Shown in pieces: positions 12,701 to 26,140 of a stretch of 64,000 nucleotides of DNA. The translations under genes were made by a program, and so were the position numbers. The DNA lies in contig LR746265.1 in assembly GCA_902729315.2 (NCBI GenBank), positions 3,638,892 through 3,702,891 of the forward strand, read 5' to 3'. Each line of letters begins with the position of its first letter. Position 1 is the stretch's first letter. Source of the DNA: Spirodela intermedia (Eukaryota; Streptophyta; Magnoliopsida; Alismatales; Araceae). The notes below the pieces were generated by a model. The model saw only the letters and a list, made by a program, of their open reading frames with translations, had not been told where the DNA came from and did no database searches.

Positions 12701-15700
12701 GCTCATCATGGATAGAAAAAGTAAAAGATGATTTCCTAGCTCAGAGACGAAATTTCGTGAGGATACTCACTGCCTCCTCAGGTCTCACAATTTCAAATCC
12801 TGGCTTGTACGTCAGATCCACAATTTGCTCCCATAAAAATGGTATAGATCCTCGGACCTGACCAACAGAAGCAGAAAGATTTTCCTAAATTTCGCATGGA
12901 ATCTAAACACTGGCATATCCCAAAAATAAAGCGGACTTAAGGGTGCTAAACAATCCACACGAGAACATTTATGGAACACATCACGTAAATTTGGTTTACT
13001 AATTAAATTTTGGTCCATGTCACGACAAAAGGCAACAGAAAGAAAATGAGGACAAAAATACTGGCATGCCTAAAACAGAAGTGCCACTATGAGAGAAAAA
13101 TAACAACATAGACACTAGATATTCCATGTATCAGGAAGAATAATTTAGACGCAGACCCCTGTGCAGAGGCGCCCAAATTCAACTCCATGGAAGGTAAGTT
13201 AGAAGGCAACAAGCTATTTAGGAACAGAACAAGTAGATGGCATAACCTACAAGCTAAATAACACCATTGAGACAGATGTAACAGCTACAGATGGAAACTA
13301 ACTTGAACATATGATGCTGTGAAGCCCTTTGATTGTAAAATCTGCTCAGTTTCCACAAAATTAGCAGCATAGCCTTCTGAATCAGCTCCTCGTCTCCACA
13401 TGCGGGTACCTATCATTAAATAGCTTGAACTCGAGTTGGTTTACCAATAGAAAAAAAATCTGAACTCTACTTATTTAACCAGTTCGCAGAAAATCTTTTC
13501 TTTAAGGCTTAGAGTGTCAAAAGTAGACGCTACTGCGCATTTTTATTAAGGGAACCCTCAAAAAATGGTTTTATTCGAATGTTCTAACAATATAAAGGGC
13601 ACAATTAAACAAAAAAGAAATATGTTTCATCTCATAGTCCACCAGTCATGACCCATCTCATCTGAAAACATAAATAAGATCCTCTTACTTTTAGCAAGGG
13701 CTTCATTGTGCACCTAGGTTAAGAAATGTGGCTTTCAAACGTAAAAATTTTAAATTCTTCGAGATGTTTGTCTGTTAGCTAATAACAGTTCTCATTGTGG
13801 TTTTGATACCAAATATTTTTAAATAGTATGCAGGAGTGTGCAATTATGTTCCACCATTGATGTACATTGCTGTTCAGATGAACACTTCTCAGCACCGTGT
13901 ACACTTTAGAACTGGGCTTTGAAAAAAAAACAATCTTTTTCTGTTCTAATTAGAGCATATTTAATCAAAAGACACGAGGAACAAGAGCCTGTTTCACACA
14001 TTTCTGACAAATTTCAGGTTCCAACTAACAAAACAATTCATAGGTGGCTAGAATAAAATTAAATTTCTCACTTTGTTTACATATAAACTTGCAAAAAGCC
14101 TTCGCCAAAAAGAAAAATATTCCATAATCAGTCGATCCATTGATAGAGGTCAACCTCAGGCAAAATAAGAAGACGCAGTAACTTTATCAGATAACAAGAA
14201 CATCTTTTACACGATAGATCAAAACGAGGTACTGCAAGATTCCTAACAGGTAATCAAAATGAGTATATTAACACTAATAAGATTCCTGATGCCTAGTAAA
14301 ATGAGGTACTGCAATTTTACATCAAAGCAGATAGATGGGCTAGAAAGACTAGAAAGAGAAACTAAGAACCACAGTACAACATCATAATGCAATCTCTCTA
14401 GCAAGTCAAACCTCACTTGTGCAACACACTACTGTGTTTTGTAACGGCAGAATAACGACGGTAATGTTTCATTAACGGATACAATCAAAAGGCTAGGAAC
14501 CTAAAACGGGAAAATTACCTGTTCTCCTTGTGCACCTCCGTGCAATCAATGTGACATCGATTTTGCTTTTTCCAACATCTGATCGAAAATTCTGATAGCC
14601 TGAGGATAGTTAAGGGATAACATACAATGGAAAGAAGAAAACTGTTCACATTGGAAAGTATTCGCATAGGTAAAGTCCGAAGTGTCACACATGCTGTGAG
14701 ATGGAAGCAAATTTTGAGGATACTCCCCTGGACGACTGGAAGCAAGAATGGTTCCAGCTGAAAAAACGACAAAATAGGGTCAGTGTCACCAGTTTTAGGC
14801 ATAAAAGATTAAAGATTTCAACTGATATCTAAAAAGGACACTGTTTCTAGGAAAGACCTACCTTATTATCTATGAGAGTTTCCAGCATGTAATTGTTCCA
14901 AAGAAACCGAGGATCAGCCTGAAGAAAATAGCAGTTCAGAGCTAATACTGTAATCTGAAAGCAACTAAAAGAAATATTTTACAAGAAACTTTCTTTTCAT
15001 CTACCAAATAAAAAATGTCAAAGAAATCATACGGCATCTTAACAAGAGCTAATGAGATGCATCGAGTTATGTCACATGCTTAGTAATACCGAGTCCTAAA
15101 AAATCATCAAAATATCGAGATGCAATTCAATAAACAATAGCCTTAATGCTGTTAAGAAGTTTATAAATAATTTTTAATATCCAAGCAGATTAAAAATATT
15201 ATCTAATCAGAAGATTGAGAAATATTGAAGAAAGTAAGTTTCCAGTGAGAACTCATAAAGGGGCAATATTTTCCACTCAGTTCTGGCTATTATCCCGTCC
15301 ACTCAATTCAATAAACAATATTTTCATGGCGATCATCGTAATGAGTGCACAGACTATAAGAATAGGCATAGAAATTTTTTCGTTCATTAATAGACCTGCC
15401 TTTTGGTCATAGCAGTTTATTCAATTCAATGTATTATATTCATCTTTGGTTTGGTCTATTTTGCTACATCAAAGGTGATCTGTGCAACTTTCACAACCAA
15501 GGGTAGAGCAGCCACTGAACACTCACTCATGATGAAAGCAGGAAACAAAAAAAAGGGAAAGTAAATTTGCAATACACCGTACTAAAGCATAAAGGAAAAT
15601 ACATGTGTGAGTACAATCAAATCTCAGAAATATGCAAGAACAATGATCCACACCAAAACGGTGTAGAGTCAACAAATGGTAGAATCACCCTTCATTACTG

Positions 15701-18700
15701 ACATAGCATTTTCTCACTCAATATTTCCCCCAGAAGAGAAAAAAGAAAACATAATCAACCCAAAAACACCCAACGGAATGCGAGAGTTTTTAGGTTATTC
15801 CGAATAAACCCTAAGTCTCCCATGGAGAGCAGTGATTCGTTCCCCTTATCGACGTCTCCTACACTCCAGAGCTGCTAGAAGACTTGGATGGGATAAACAA
15901 TTCATAATGCAACATAAAGAAGCAATATATATATCCATACTCAGCTACTGACATTACATCAAAAAGTGTGATCATCACATTACTGATAGAAGTAAATGGA
16001 ACTTTACATGAGTTTCATACATTTCATCTCTTAACTAAAACATGTTTTAGATTAACGTATAAACAGATTAGCATATATTTATCGGATTGTGTAAACCTGT
16101 GAATGATCTTTACTTGAGTTAAAGCAATTCCATTCGGCATAGTGATTAGGAATTTTCTTTTCTTTTTTTGTCCATAAATAGTCAAAAGCTTTTATACGTC
16201 TACAGGTCTGAAAGAATTATTTTTCGTGATATATTTTCTGGATCAATTCAAAGTGTCCATGTACCACAAATATCACTCACTTGCCATCGGCACCTCAGGT
16301 AAGAACATGAGCCTTGAACATTAATTTGATTGTTACTCGACAAAAAGCACCAAGTTGTAGCATCTTGACTACTTAGAATTAAACTAATTGACACAAAAAA
16401 TGTACAGTTAATAATATATACTTGCCACATAGAAGAAAACAGTATATATCGTATCAAAAATCACTAATCTGAAGGCATTTTAACTAATGAACTTTACACT
16501 AATACAGTGGATACGGCTGGACATTGCTTTTCTTCTAGAAAACTTAATCAACCTTAGATGATGTTTAACATGCTCATCAGTTGATTCTCGGCCAGAACCG
16601 TTGAACATTGTACTGCGCGTAATTTATCAAAGTAGCAAGTTTCTTTAGTGACATGACCTATGATGAGCTAAAGGAAAATAAGCAACCGTCCTCGAAAAGA
16701 ATATATGTAAAAAAGAATGACAATCAAGTTAGCTATACACTATTGCACCTGTCTCCAAAGAGGAAGTAGTTTCGATTCCTGGTCTAAAGCATGTAATCTT
16801 TGAAAGCTGTGATACACGATCAGAAGAGACTAATTGGTAACTGAATTTCTATAAACAAGCGGTAAGGATAGAAAGATACAAGCAAAAAAGAAGCCAGATT
16901 CAAGAAAAAACTCGAGTCTACTTTCACAAAAATCAAAAAACAAATGTCAGAAATAGAGGTAACATCAATTTTTATTTAAACTAAAATAAAGCAAGCATTT
17001 TTCGGTCAATTTTCAGATGAAGATCAAGCCCTATCTTTTGTGATAAATACTTGAAAGACAGGCCAGCAAAGAGGTGAAATTGTGAACAAGAAACTTTTGG
17101 CAACGGTCTCGGGCCTGCAGTCTGATATGCCAGAGCCTGCCTCTACCAAAAATTTAGACTGCAACAATGTCACTCATTCTACCGTCTGCATGATATGAAT
17201 ATTTTCACAATTTTACGTTCTCTGAGACCCATAGCATATAGCACTGCCACAATTAAGGTGAAGCAGTGTCAGGAACAACGAATTCCTTTATAAAGTATAA
17301 TGCTACATCAAGTTCCTGATATTGTTGTACGTTCAATTTTTTACTTTTTTTTACTTTTTTTTTCTCTCTTTCTTTTGTCTCTTCCTCCTCAAAATCTTCT
17401 TTCAAGTTAAGATAAGATGAAAAAGTGCCTTTCTCTATATAAGAATTCCTTTTTGAGGGTACTCCTGTGAACAGATTGGGTGGAGACAGCGCAGGGCCTG
17501 TAGCTCAGAGGGTTAGACCATGTGACTGCAAACAATGGTGACAGGGGTTCGAATCCTTAGGTCCTTTACCTATGAGGGTAGGAAAATCATGATCAGGATA
17601 GAGCTAGGGAACTTGGGTTTGGGCTTTCGTCGAAATGGAATGGCCTTACTTTTGCTTTATCGTGAATGTTAATATAATTACATATACTATGATACTCGAA
17701 GGACATCTAGTAATGGTTTTTCAAAAGAGAATCCGAGATTTTATATGTTACAATATAATTCTTATGTGGTAGAATCCAAATCCAAAAAAATTTCTCCATA
17801 ACAGAACCCAGTATGCTGGTCTGACCTGGCCCCTTTGAGCAGCGCAGCAACAGCAAGTTGATACATGTTGAAGACATAAACCTAATAGCAAAAACAGTAA
17901 CCTACTAAAATTATCGGCGTTGTGCTTTATTTCATTTTATTCAGCCGTGTACATGAGCTGACACTTTTTATCTGTCTACGTAAGTATTTTAAAAATATTC
18001 GCCGCAAACCTGAATGATGCCCAAAAACACGGTTGATGCTAGACTGGAATCGAACCTGAGCTTATTCTAATCAGAGTAGGTTTGGGCAGATTTTTCTTTA
18101 TCCAACAATATTCTATATTCATAACCCCTTGATAACAAGTTCATACGTTACTAGGCAATGCCCTATGCATGTCAGGTATTGGATCTTTCAAAACTAAATC
18201 GCCTGCTGCAACTGATGGTGAACCAGCACCAATGAAGCAAACCACAGAGTATTGATGTATTCATAGTCCTCGTCTAACGAGCACAACCACCTGTGGCATT
18301 TTCAAGATTATTCTCTACGTATTTATTTTTTATGTATAGGTACCATGTAATGATTAAATACTAAAAAAGGGGAAGGATGCAGATGCCTCTTTCCATGGAC
18401 CCTCAAAGAATCCCTTTACAATACCAATGTACCACATCAAGATGGTATCATCCACTCCAATTAACCCAAGAGCCAAAAATCATACATTCTTGTACATTGT
18501 CATTACGAATCAGTATTATCCACTCTTTGATCATGTCACATACACAACTGAACACCCTATTTATCTCTCCACACGTGATTCACGCATACCTTCTAATATA
18601 ATCATTACCGATTGTCATTCATTCACTTTACATTCTCATTCTAGGCAATTTTAACATTTTGTTTAACCATGGAACATGGCCGATTTAATTACCATTTTCA

Positions 18701-21700
18701 AGGAGTTGATGTACATCCTGTCAGTTGGTAGGTCACTGAGTAATTGATAATTTCAAATGATGACTGATTTGTACATCTGAAATTAAGATTTTTTTCTTTC
18801 CAGCACTATCATAATAATTCATATTGATTCTAGTGCATTATACAGGATTGAAATAGCACTCATATACAACATATAAGAAATTCAAACGCAAGGAAGCAAA
18901 TGGCAGCACAAATTCTGTTGTTCTTGAGGTCTGTATCACATCTTCCAATGGCCTACCCCACTCAAGAGCAAGAAAAGCCATTTTTTAAGTAACAACATTG
19001 CAGCAATAAATATATCCAAAGGAATATAAACTATAAAGGGATACAAAACCGAAGAGAGTCCAGCAGCAAAGATAAATGCGCTGCAGAAAGGTAGTAGTCA
19101 CAAATATACGACAAACCTTAGTGTCAGGTTAACATCATAGGAGAAGTATAACCCAGAAGTTCTCTCCGCAGCATTTAAGAGCATAGAAAACTCATGCTCC
19201 AATTGTTTCTGTTAAAATACAGGAACATCAAAAACTTTAGCGAACCAGTGCTTAACAAGGAAAATAAACATGATAAAAAAAATTGACCTGCTCATTGGAG
19301 GTGTGTAGAGAATTGTTGCATGGCAAAATCTGTAGGGATGAAACTTTGAAGATTGGATGGCCCAAGTATGAACCAACACATTCCCGCTCAGTTATCACCA
19401 GCAAGTAGCCTCCTGTTTAACAAAGCACAGAGCAAAATAATTTTTTTTTCCCAGAGCTGCATCCACAGTTAAATTCAAGAAGAAAAACTAAACAAATGCA
19501 AGCTACAAAGCGTTAGGAAAGTATCATTTTTATAATCAAAATGGCCATTGCTTAAATTTTAAATTTTTAAAATACGCGTAATTAAGAATTATTTTTTTAT
19601 TTTAATCACAACGTAAAAATAGACCGACACATGGTTTGATAAATTAGGTATATGATCCTCACTGGCTTAAGCATCAGTCTCATACCAACAGCTGATTTCA
19701 AATGATCAGTTTTTTTGACGGTCTCAGTGGACGGTACTAGGAGCATTTTTCTATTTAAACAGCCAAGAGATCCTTCTCCTTATTTCAATAATTAAAAATT
19801 AGGCGATACATTTAGAGGGGACTTTTGGCATTATTTGGCGTATTACATATGGGAGCAAGGACAGGCTACAAAAGTCTACCTTACATGTAGGAATGGGAGC
19901 AAGTCTACATTTGTTAATCAAGGAAGATGGAGAATGAGTTTCAATCACCACGAAGTTTGACATGTCTGACCCTTACAAGTGGTACAACTGTTAATGCCTC
20001 GTTCCCCTCTCCTACTCCTCTTTTTATCCCTTTCCCCACTGATTCTATCAACTAGCCATCCCTATCTCTCTGGCACCCGCTTTGCATCTTGTCCCCCCAA
20101 CCTCAACCTCTTCTCCTTCCTCACAATACATAACATGTGCATATGAGGAGAGAACTGAACCTTCTAATAAGTAGCAAGATCAGCCTTAAATCATATAACT
20201 AAAAAGCATACTTTTTTTTTAATGTTTCTTGAGAACAGCCACCTTTTCTAGCCATTCCAAAATTACCCTGTAATGAAGACAAATGAAACCCGTATATTGA
20301 AAGAACGTTCCAATATAAACTTGAACACCTCACATCCCTCTTCTAGTCAACAAAGGTTCTAGACTATAGACTGATTCTGAGGCTCCTTTTGAATTTAACT
20401 GAAGTTATCTAAACATCTGATATTAAGGCAATCATTTTTTATAGACAACCAAAACAATGCCCACTATAGAGAGCTAAAATCAGCCATGACCTAATAAAAT
20501 AGAAAGCCTGAAAAAAATTGGAGAATCGTCTCGTGGACATCGCATGTATTTAGTAAGTTGAAAATAGTTTTTAAGGGCATTCTATTCGGTTAAGTATTGA
20601 AGATGTTATCCACAGACCCATAAGTAAAAACGGTAAAAACAGGTCTTCATTCATTTTTCCCAACTGTCTTCTGCAATTAGAATCGAAAGCTCTAACCAAT
20701 ATTTCCAGGTCAAATGATTTCCCTAGTCTGTTTTATGGCTTCTCTGGTAAGTTTTAATTGTATTCATTTCAGAACAATGATGTAATTTTTACCCGTGAAA
20801 TTTCCCTGAAAAATGTGTGTTACATCCTCAACGTCTTTTGGTATTTCAACACGTTGCAAGATTATGGATGATTGAAATTAGCGTCTTTTCATTTTGGAGC
20901 GTAGAATCCAAAACTATTTCCAGTTTGAGCAAATGATGGTAGTCACCAGCGAGGGATTTTGGGATAACAAAAAAATGGGCCGAAAATTGACAAGTGGTCA
21001 ATAATAGCTGATAGGATAATTTCCAGGGAATATTGGGATGCTAATGTAGTGGAAACCTTTCATTTATCACAGACCCAAATAAAATGGTCATATGGTCTAG
21101 CACTTTCCTTTTTGAAACAATGTTATTTAAAACAATATTTCACCTAAAAGAAAACAGAAGTATTATATCATGTTCTTCTTTTCTTTTTAAGATGCAGCAG
21201 CACCTTCCACTCGTCGAAGAAGGAAAGGAATGAAAGTAGTCCATAAAATAATAAAGAAGAAACTGCTGGACTTGCCTACTACAAGCTTCAGTATTCCAAG
21301 AACTCCAAAGATTGATCGGACTTTGGGTGACGTCACGGTGCCAGATACTGGAATTTCACCTGTAAAACAAGAAATACCACCTGAACCACTTGCAAGACCG
21401 TATGGACTCACATACGTATTAAAATTCCATAAACAGACCGAGCCATTTTTGTTCAAAGTTATTTTTCCTTTCAAAACTGAAAACCTTTTACAAGAATTTT
21501 CACGGTAGGAAAAGATGTAAACTATTTTTTTTTTCTAGACCAGACTCATCATTAAGAAACTCAGATTTCTTCAATTTACTGTCAACCTATTATTCCTCCG
21601 AGAAACCACCATTTATTTATATCTTCCTTTCTCCACAGAGAAGAAAGATATTACTCCTTACTAAGCTGCATGGCCTACATTTATGCATTAAGTTTTCGAA

Positions 21701-21983
21701 AACTTATGCCTCGTATATGATTCTTTCTCATAATAACATTAAAAACCCACAAACGAAGACTAAGGAATCAAATTTACTTTCTAACAAAAGAAGTGGTGTG
21801 GCAGCAGATAACAAGTTGCCATCTCCTTTGAAGCTTACCAATCAAGTTCACTGACCCATCCGCACGACTAATGGCCACATATGTCTCTAAACTGCCATCT
21901 GTAGGCTCAATGATATATTGTTCAGGAAATTCCCACAACCTCATTCGCATACATAGTTTTTTACTCAAGTCAGATTTCTCCAT
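3389..21983 (-). CDS. SAC-domain phosphoinositide phosphatase, SAC6/7/8 clade (SAC1-like, membrane-anchored)
   Basis: SAC phosphatases of this clade, which includes Arabidopsis SAC7/RHD4, remove phosphate from phosphoinositides, chiefly PI4P, on endomembranes. Coding exons on the minus strand: 21983-21839, 21359-21276, 19412-19288, 19208-19117, 16806-16749, 14918-14862, 14757-14724, 14599-14519, 13409-13303, 12857-12771, 12672-12595, 11036-10966, 10886-10788, 9341-9242, 8650-8542, 8419-8347, 7659-7566, 6430-6338, 4942-4876, 3519-3389. They join without a frame break into 594 residues, close to the roughly 600 expected. The N-terminus reads MEKSDLSKK, then [16 protein letters not shown]. The catalytic CX5R(T) motif is at residues 392-403 ([12 protein letters not shown], nucleophile Cys395, Arg401). 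Downstream are [20 protein letters not shown] and [11 protein letters not shown]. Two hydrophobic segments, about 530-549 and 558-576, are the C-terminal membrane anchor typical of this clade. The intron after exon 2 starts with GC, not GT. The start ATG follows an acceptor at 22004, implying a 5' UTR intron. Confidence 0.94.
3733..3762. repeat. (GA)n microsatellite
   Basis: Uninterrupted GA dinucleotide run in the last intron of the SAC gene (3520-4875). Confidence 0.9.
5401..5930. repeat. Decayed ATC/ACC-rich low-complexity tract
   Basis: This intronic half kilobase is dominated by short CAT, ATC, ACC and CAA words, such as CATCATC and CACCACCACC, with almost no G. It looks like an old, scrambled trinucleotide microsatellite. 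No exon is evident. Confidence 0.45.
8845..8965. repeat. Divergent tandem duplication of about 54 bp
   Basis: Units at 8845-8898 and 8912-8965 share GCTT(T)ATTTTA, AATAAGGAGAA, AAGAGA and AGAT(A/G)TACATC in the same order. The repeat lies in an intron of the SAC gene. A separate 15-base word, TTTCTACACTGGACA, also occurs twice nearby, near 8972 and 9065. Confidence 0.6.
11949..11993. repeat. (GA)n/(GAGC)n compound microsatellite
   Basis: GA repeats interrupted by GAGC units, in the SAC gene intron between 11037 and 12594. Confidence 0.9.
17494..17566 (+). mobile_element. tRNA-like element, probably a SINE head or tRNA pseudogene
   Basis: The segment has an A-box-like TAGCTCAGAGGG and a perfect B box GGTTCGAATCC at 17546-17556. 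The 5' GGGCCTG can pair with the 3' TAGGTCC as a seven-pair acceptor stem with wobbles. The anticodon arm does not pair properly and the D stem has a mismatch, so a working tRNA is unlikely. It resembles plastid tRNA-Arg(ACG) at its 5' end. It lies in a SAC gene intron on the opposite strand, consistent with a retroposed tRNA-derived element. Confidence 0.45.
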
Positions 21984-22003
21984 TGCATCCAGTACCTGAT
22001 TTT
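21984..22003 (-). promoter_or_regulatory. 5' leader of the SAC gene with an overlapping short upstream ORF
   Basis: Between the predicted acceptor (22004) and the main ATG (21983-21981) there is another ATG at 21988-21986 in a different frame. It gives a seven-codon ORF (MQWRNLT, stop TGA) that overlaps the start of the main frame. Such an overlapping uORF could lower initiation at the main start codon. Confidence 0.4.
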
Positions 22004-24900
22004 CTGTGCATGAGGGAAATAACAAGAACTCCATAAGTGAGTAAGAGATGCACTTAAATAAAAAGGAACCAGCAAAGGTGAACGACTAGTTGTCACCGGC
22101 ATAAAGGACACGTGGCACACTGTGCCAACAAAAACAACAAAATGGCATGTAAAAAACACACGAAAAGATGATACACTACTCTGTTTCCTGGTATGTTGTA
22201 AAACGAAAGAATTTATTCTTTGAAACGCCATTAATAGATATAATATAAACAAAATAATTACCCATGGGTAGCCTCACATACTAGTTTATCAAACAGAAAA
22301 AGACAAATCAAAGGCAACAGTAAAGTGATCACGAGTAAAATAAGCACTTCTATCACATTAAATTTATGGTTCGTTTGATGTAATCCTCTGATTAAAGAAG
22401 AAATATTCAGCTCCAACTTTCTATTTTGTCATTATTGGCATTGTTCTTATTCCCTTGCCATTCGCCCCTGCTTCTCAATAATGAACGATGGAAAACAACA
22501 CTATAGAGAAAAAAAAAATGACGAACATGTAAGTTGCTATGAGTTGATGAGAGTAACAATGACAATTAATAATAATCTTGGCCGAATCTGAAAAATTTAG
22601 GAATTTTTTTATTGTGACATGTGATTGAAACAACTAGAAGATATAAGTCTCACATAATGATAGCACCGTAGACCACATACACAGATTTTATCAAAAATAC
22701 AAGGAAAGAATAAAGTATGCAGTGTTGATTGGTCCACAGAAAAATAACCTTTCCAGAACGAAAGGCCTAACAAAGAAACCACATATAAGCCTGGAAACTG
22801 CTAATTCCAGACTCAAGACTAGAACTCAAAATTCAGCTTCGCCTTCTATTTCTTGTCAAACATGGATTAGATCATCATACAGAAGGGAAAAAAATAAAGC
22901 ACGGCTAAATCTTCATATAAAAACAGTAAAAATAAAGAAACACAATTCTCGGTGTGATGACAACAACCAGACATGAATCAAGCTGAACTAGAACTAAAAG
23001 GGGATCCGCAGGGGTATTCTTCAAATATTGACTACCGCCTATTTTTCCTGCACAAATCTTTTATGTGCCCTCAGTGCCTAAAGTACTTCAAGCCATTCCA
23101 GGGAAAACGAGTGTCACACAAACGAAAGCAAGAAATGCCAAGATGCTTTTGCTATCTCTTCGTTAGTCCTTTATGTATGAGAATACCCTTAAAAGCATCA
23201 ACATATTTCACAGTAACGTCATTTGTGATGATAATTTGAAGGACAGGAACAACAAAACATGTTGGAAATTTCGCAGTATACGCACGAATCTCATTCCCAC
23301 AATAACCAGAAGCCCCTCAAGGAATGTGGCTCAAAAGAGACTGCCTACACGCTAACACAGTAAAAAAACCTAAAATGGATAATAAAGCCAACTTTCAGTA
23401 GTACAAACAAGGAAGTTATTGACAAGATCGTCATGGAATGTGGCCGACTAATTTTTTTCTCAAAATGCATTCTTCAAATCATGTATCAGACTGGTCTTAT
23501 GCTAATGAAACTCATAGGCTGGTCAATAGTACAAAATCAAATCATGGGATGATGCTGGCAGAAATGATGTTGGTCATTTGTAATTAGAAAAAACACAAGG
23601 AAATCACAACACATATAGAGAGGCATACTAAATATGATCCATAGCTTCTCCAAAATGATAAGAGACTCGTCATTTTTGGCTGGGCACAGATTTGGTTAGA
23701 CATGATATAAAAGCATTTTCCATAGATCAAGCCAGGTCTTGTTCTAGCTTCTAAGCCTTTCCAAAGATCAGTCACATTTATCGAATTACAGCAGAGGAGG
23801 GACGTGATACATTTTTAGCAGACCAATTACAAGCTAGTGCATGTTCCATCGCTGTTTGATACTAAAAAAATTTATTATAGTAGCTTTTACCATTCAATTT
23901 TTTTTTTTAGGGTGGAATTCGATCCATGAAACGGGAAAAAACATGTGATATGTAATTCAGATAGAAAATGGCACAGAACTACAAAAAGGATGCTTGAAAA
24001 ATCTTCCCAACGTATCTTACAAGATGCTAAACAAGTACCGTGGGTTCAGCAGAGATCATAACCACATCTATGCCTATCGTTTCAACTAGGCGTTGTTTAC
24101 AGTAAATACAGACGAGTTAACCAGCTGAAAGCAGACGGTAGTTTCAATAGGACAGGAGATCACACATGAGACGCAATAAAAAGGGATGGAAAATATAAGC
24201 AGGCTCAAGGGAAGTTGCAACAAAAGTGATCAAGTTCATCATAGAATGTGGAGGCCCTAAAATAACTAAGAGCTGATAGCTGAAAAACACAGTTATCGAC
24301 AGAATGGTTGTGTCAACTACAGTTTGTTTAAGGTACAGACAGAAAGGAGAAGAATCGCCGACCAGGATTCACGGCTAGATGGTCCGGGTTTGTAGTGGCT
24401 CCAAGACGCTCCCACGCTAAGGACAGGACTACGAATGGATCCTCGATCCTGCAGCCTGTTCACCGAGCACGTATTCCGCAGCGCGTCACAGTCTCTCGGG
24501 TGAAAAGATGGCGGGAGAACCACCTTGTTTGTGATAGACGACGAGGACGTTCTTCGATCTGCCCGTGGCAGAGGTAGATTCTCTTGTGCGTCTCCCACGG
24601 CGTCGGAGGAAGTGGATGGGAGGGGACCGAGAGTTTTCTGGAGATGGAGGGTGGGAGCCCCGGAGATCGGAGCTTGAGCAGGCAAACGCGGGAGAGAGGG
24701 AGAGAGAGAGAGAAGGGGGTGGGGGGGGGGGGAGAAATGAGAGACGAGGCGAGACGTGGATCCAAGAAGGCCCGAGTCTGGCGGAGAACGTGGCCAGAGC
24801 GCGGCGGGGGAGGAGAACGGAGCGCCGAGCTGCCAACAGTAACGGCTGGGCTGGACTATCGGAAAGCGTAGACCAAGAAATCCACCCGCTGAGATTAGGA
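22004..24900 (-). other. Presumed 5' UTR intron and first exon of the SAC gene
   Basis: No protein-coding exon is supported here. The acceptor at 22004 requires an upstream non-coding exon. The GC-rich block at about 24400-24860, with a GA/G tract, looks like a plant transcription start region and is the best candidate. The ORFs of 60-149 codons in it, on both strands, look like compositional artefacts. Confidence 0.4.
24691..24733. repeat. (GA)n followed by a poly-G run
   Basis: A short GA repeat is followed by a run of G interrupted by T, in the putative first exon or promoter of the SAC gene. Confidence 0.75.
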
Positions 24901-26140
24901 GAGTAAACGACCGGCAAGCCGATCCAATAATACACGTGATAAAAATAGGAAATTTCTGCTTCTGACGCTGGGTTGACCCTTCCGCAACGCCGAGTCGTGA
25001 CGGGGCTTTACGGAACCGCGTTGACTTTCTATCCCGAATTTGAAATTTTGACTCAGAAGAAGATGAGATATCCTAACATTACTCCACACTTCAGTTTTGT
25101 TTCAAAGCATACCAACTTAAGACATAATAATTAAAAAATAATATTGTATGAATATAAAGATCGAACAGCTCATTTCCCATGAATTATAACTACATAAAAC
25201 TTGAATATGAGCGCATCAAAAAGCCCTGAAAAAAAAAAACGTTTTGTAATAGATGAACGAGTGTATAACGGCCTAGTCAACTCTCTTCGAGCAAATTTAT
25301 CAAAAGAAATAGAAATAAGCCATGCAACTTAATGCAATTCATGTGATAGTCATCACAGACGGGAGAGTCACGCTACACTTCACGGACCAGTTGCAACTTG
25401 TATCAGTCTCGAGAAAAAAATTATAGTAATTACTATATTCATGGCACTCTGTGTTCTATTAATGGGTGCAATCGTTGTACCTTGCTGGTGCGTTGTTAGA
25501 CGCACGCCAATGATGAAAGAATAAATTCATTTGAGTCGAGAAAATCATGAACGAATGGAAAAACATGAACAATTATGACGTACATTTTTTCCTAAAAGTC
25601 ACGAAAATATGAAATTAATTCGTCAGGATAAAACTTAATTCTCATATACGTGAAGTTAGATCAGAAAGATTTCCCACTTCCTGGAAGCAGCAAAAAGAGC
25701 AATCGTTTCCTGCTCCTTAACCTCCCTGTTCATGGCAGAAGATTTCAACTCAGACGTAGCTCAAGCTCAATCATCGTCGATAACTTGAGCATCCACTGGA
25801 AGCACAAGAAATTCATTGATTAATTGAGACTCCGCTCAGGTTTATGTGGATCTCGAAACAGATTTTAAGCACTGATTGGTGTAGAGACAAACATACAGAC
25901 AGAAACCATTGCGTCTGAGTTTTACGATCATACAAACCGACTGGAAAGATAATGACGCCATCGAAATCCGATTGTAAGCCTTCAGCCTTCACGTACGGGC
26001 AACTGAGGTCCAAGATCACACCCGTGTCCTCTACGGTTCTTTCTTTTTGTGGAAGTTTGAGACGACAACCATAAAGAACAGCTATTCAGTTTTCAAATTC
26101 AACAAGGTGGGTTCGAGTTGTCTATTCTAGGCAGAGAAGC
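24901..26140. other. Intergenic region between the SAC and zinc-finger genes
   Basis: I see no gene. It should contain the SAC promoter (a CACGTG G-box core lies at 24932-24937) and the 3' UTR of the zinc-finger gene. Confidence 0.55.

Noticed and set aside
17494-17566. Functional tRNA gene
   Set aside because: The anticodon stem has mismatches and the D stem is broken, although the A and B boxes are good.
24486-24935. Long overlapping ORFs on both strands near 24.4-24.9 kb
   Set aside because: They are rich in Ser/Leu/Arg/Gly because of GA and G runs, overlap each other and show no conserved domain; this looks like the SAC promoter or leader.
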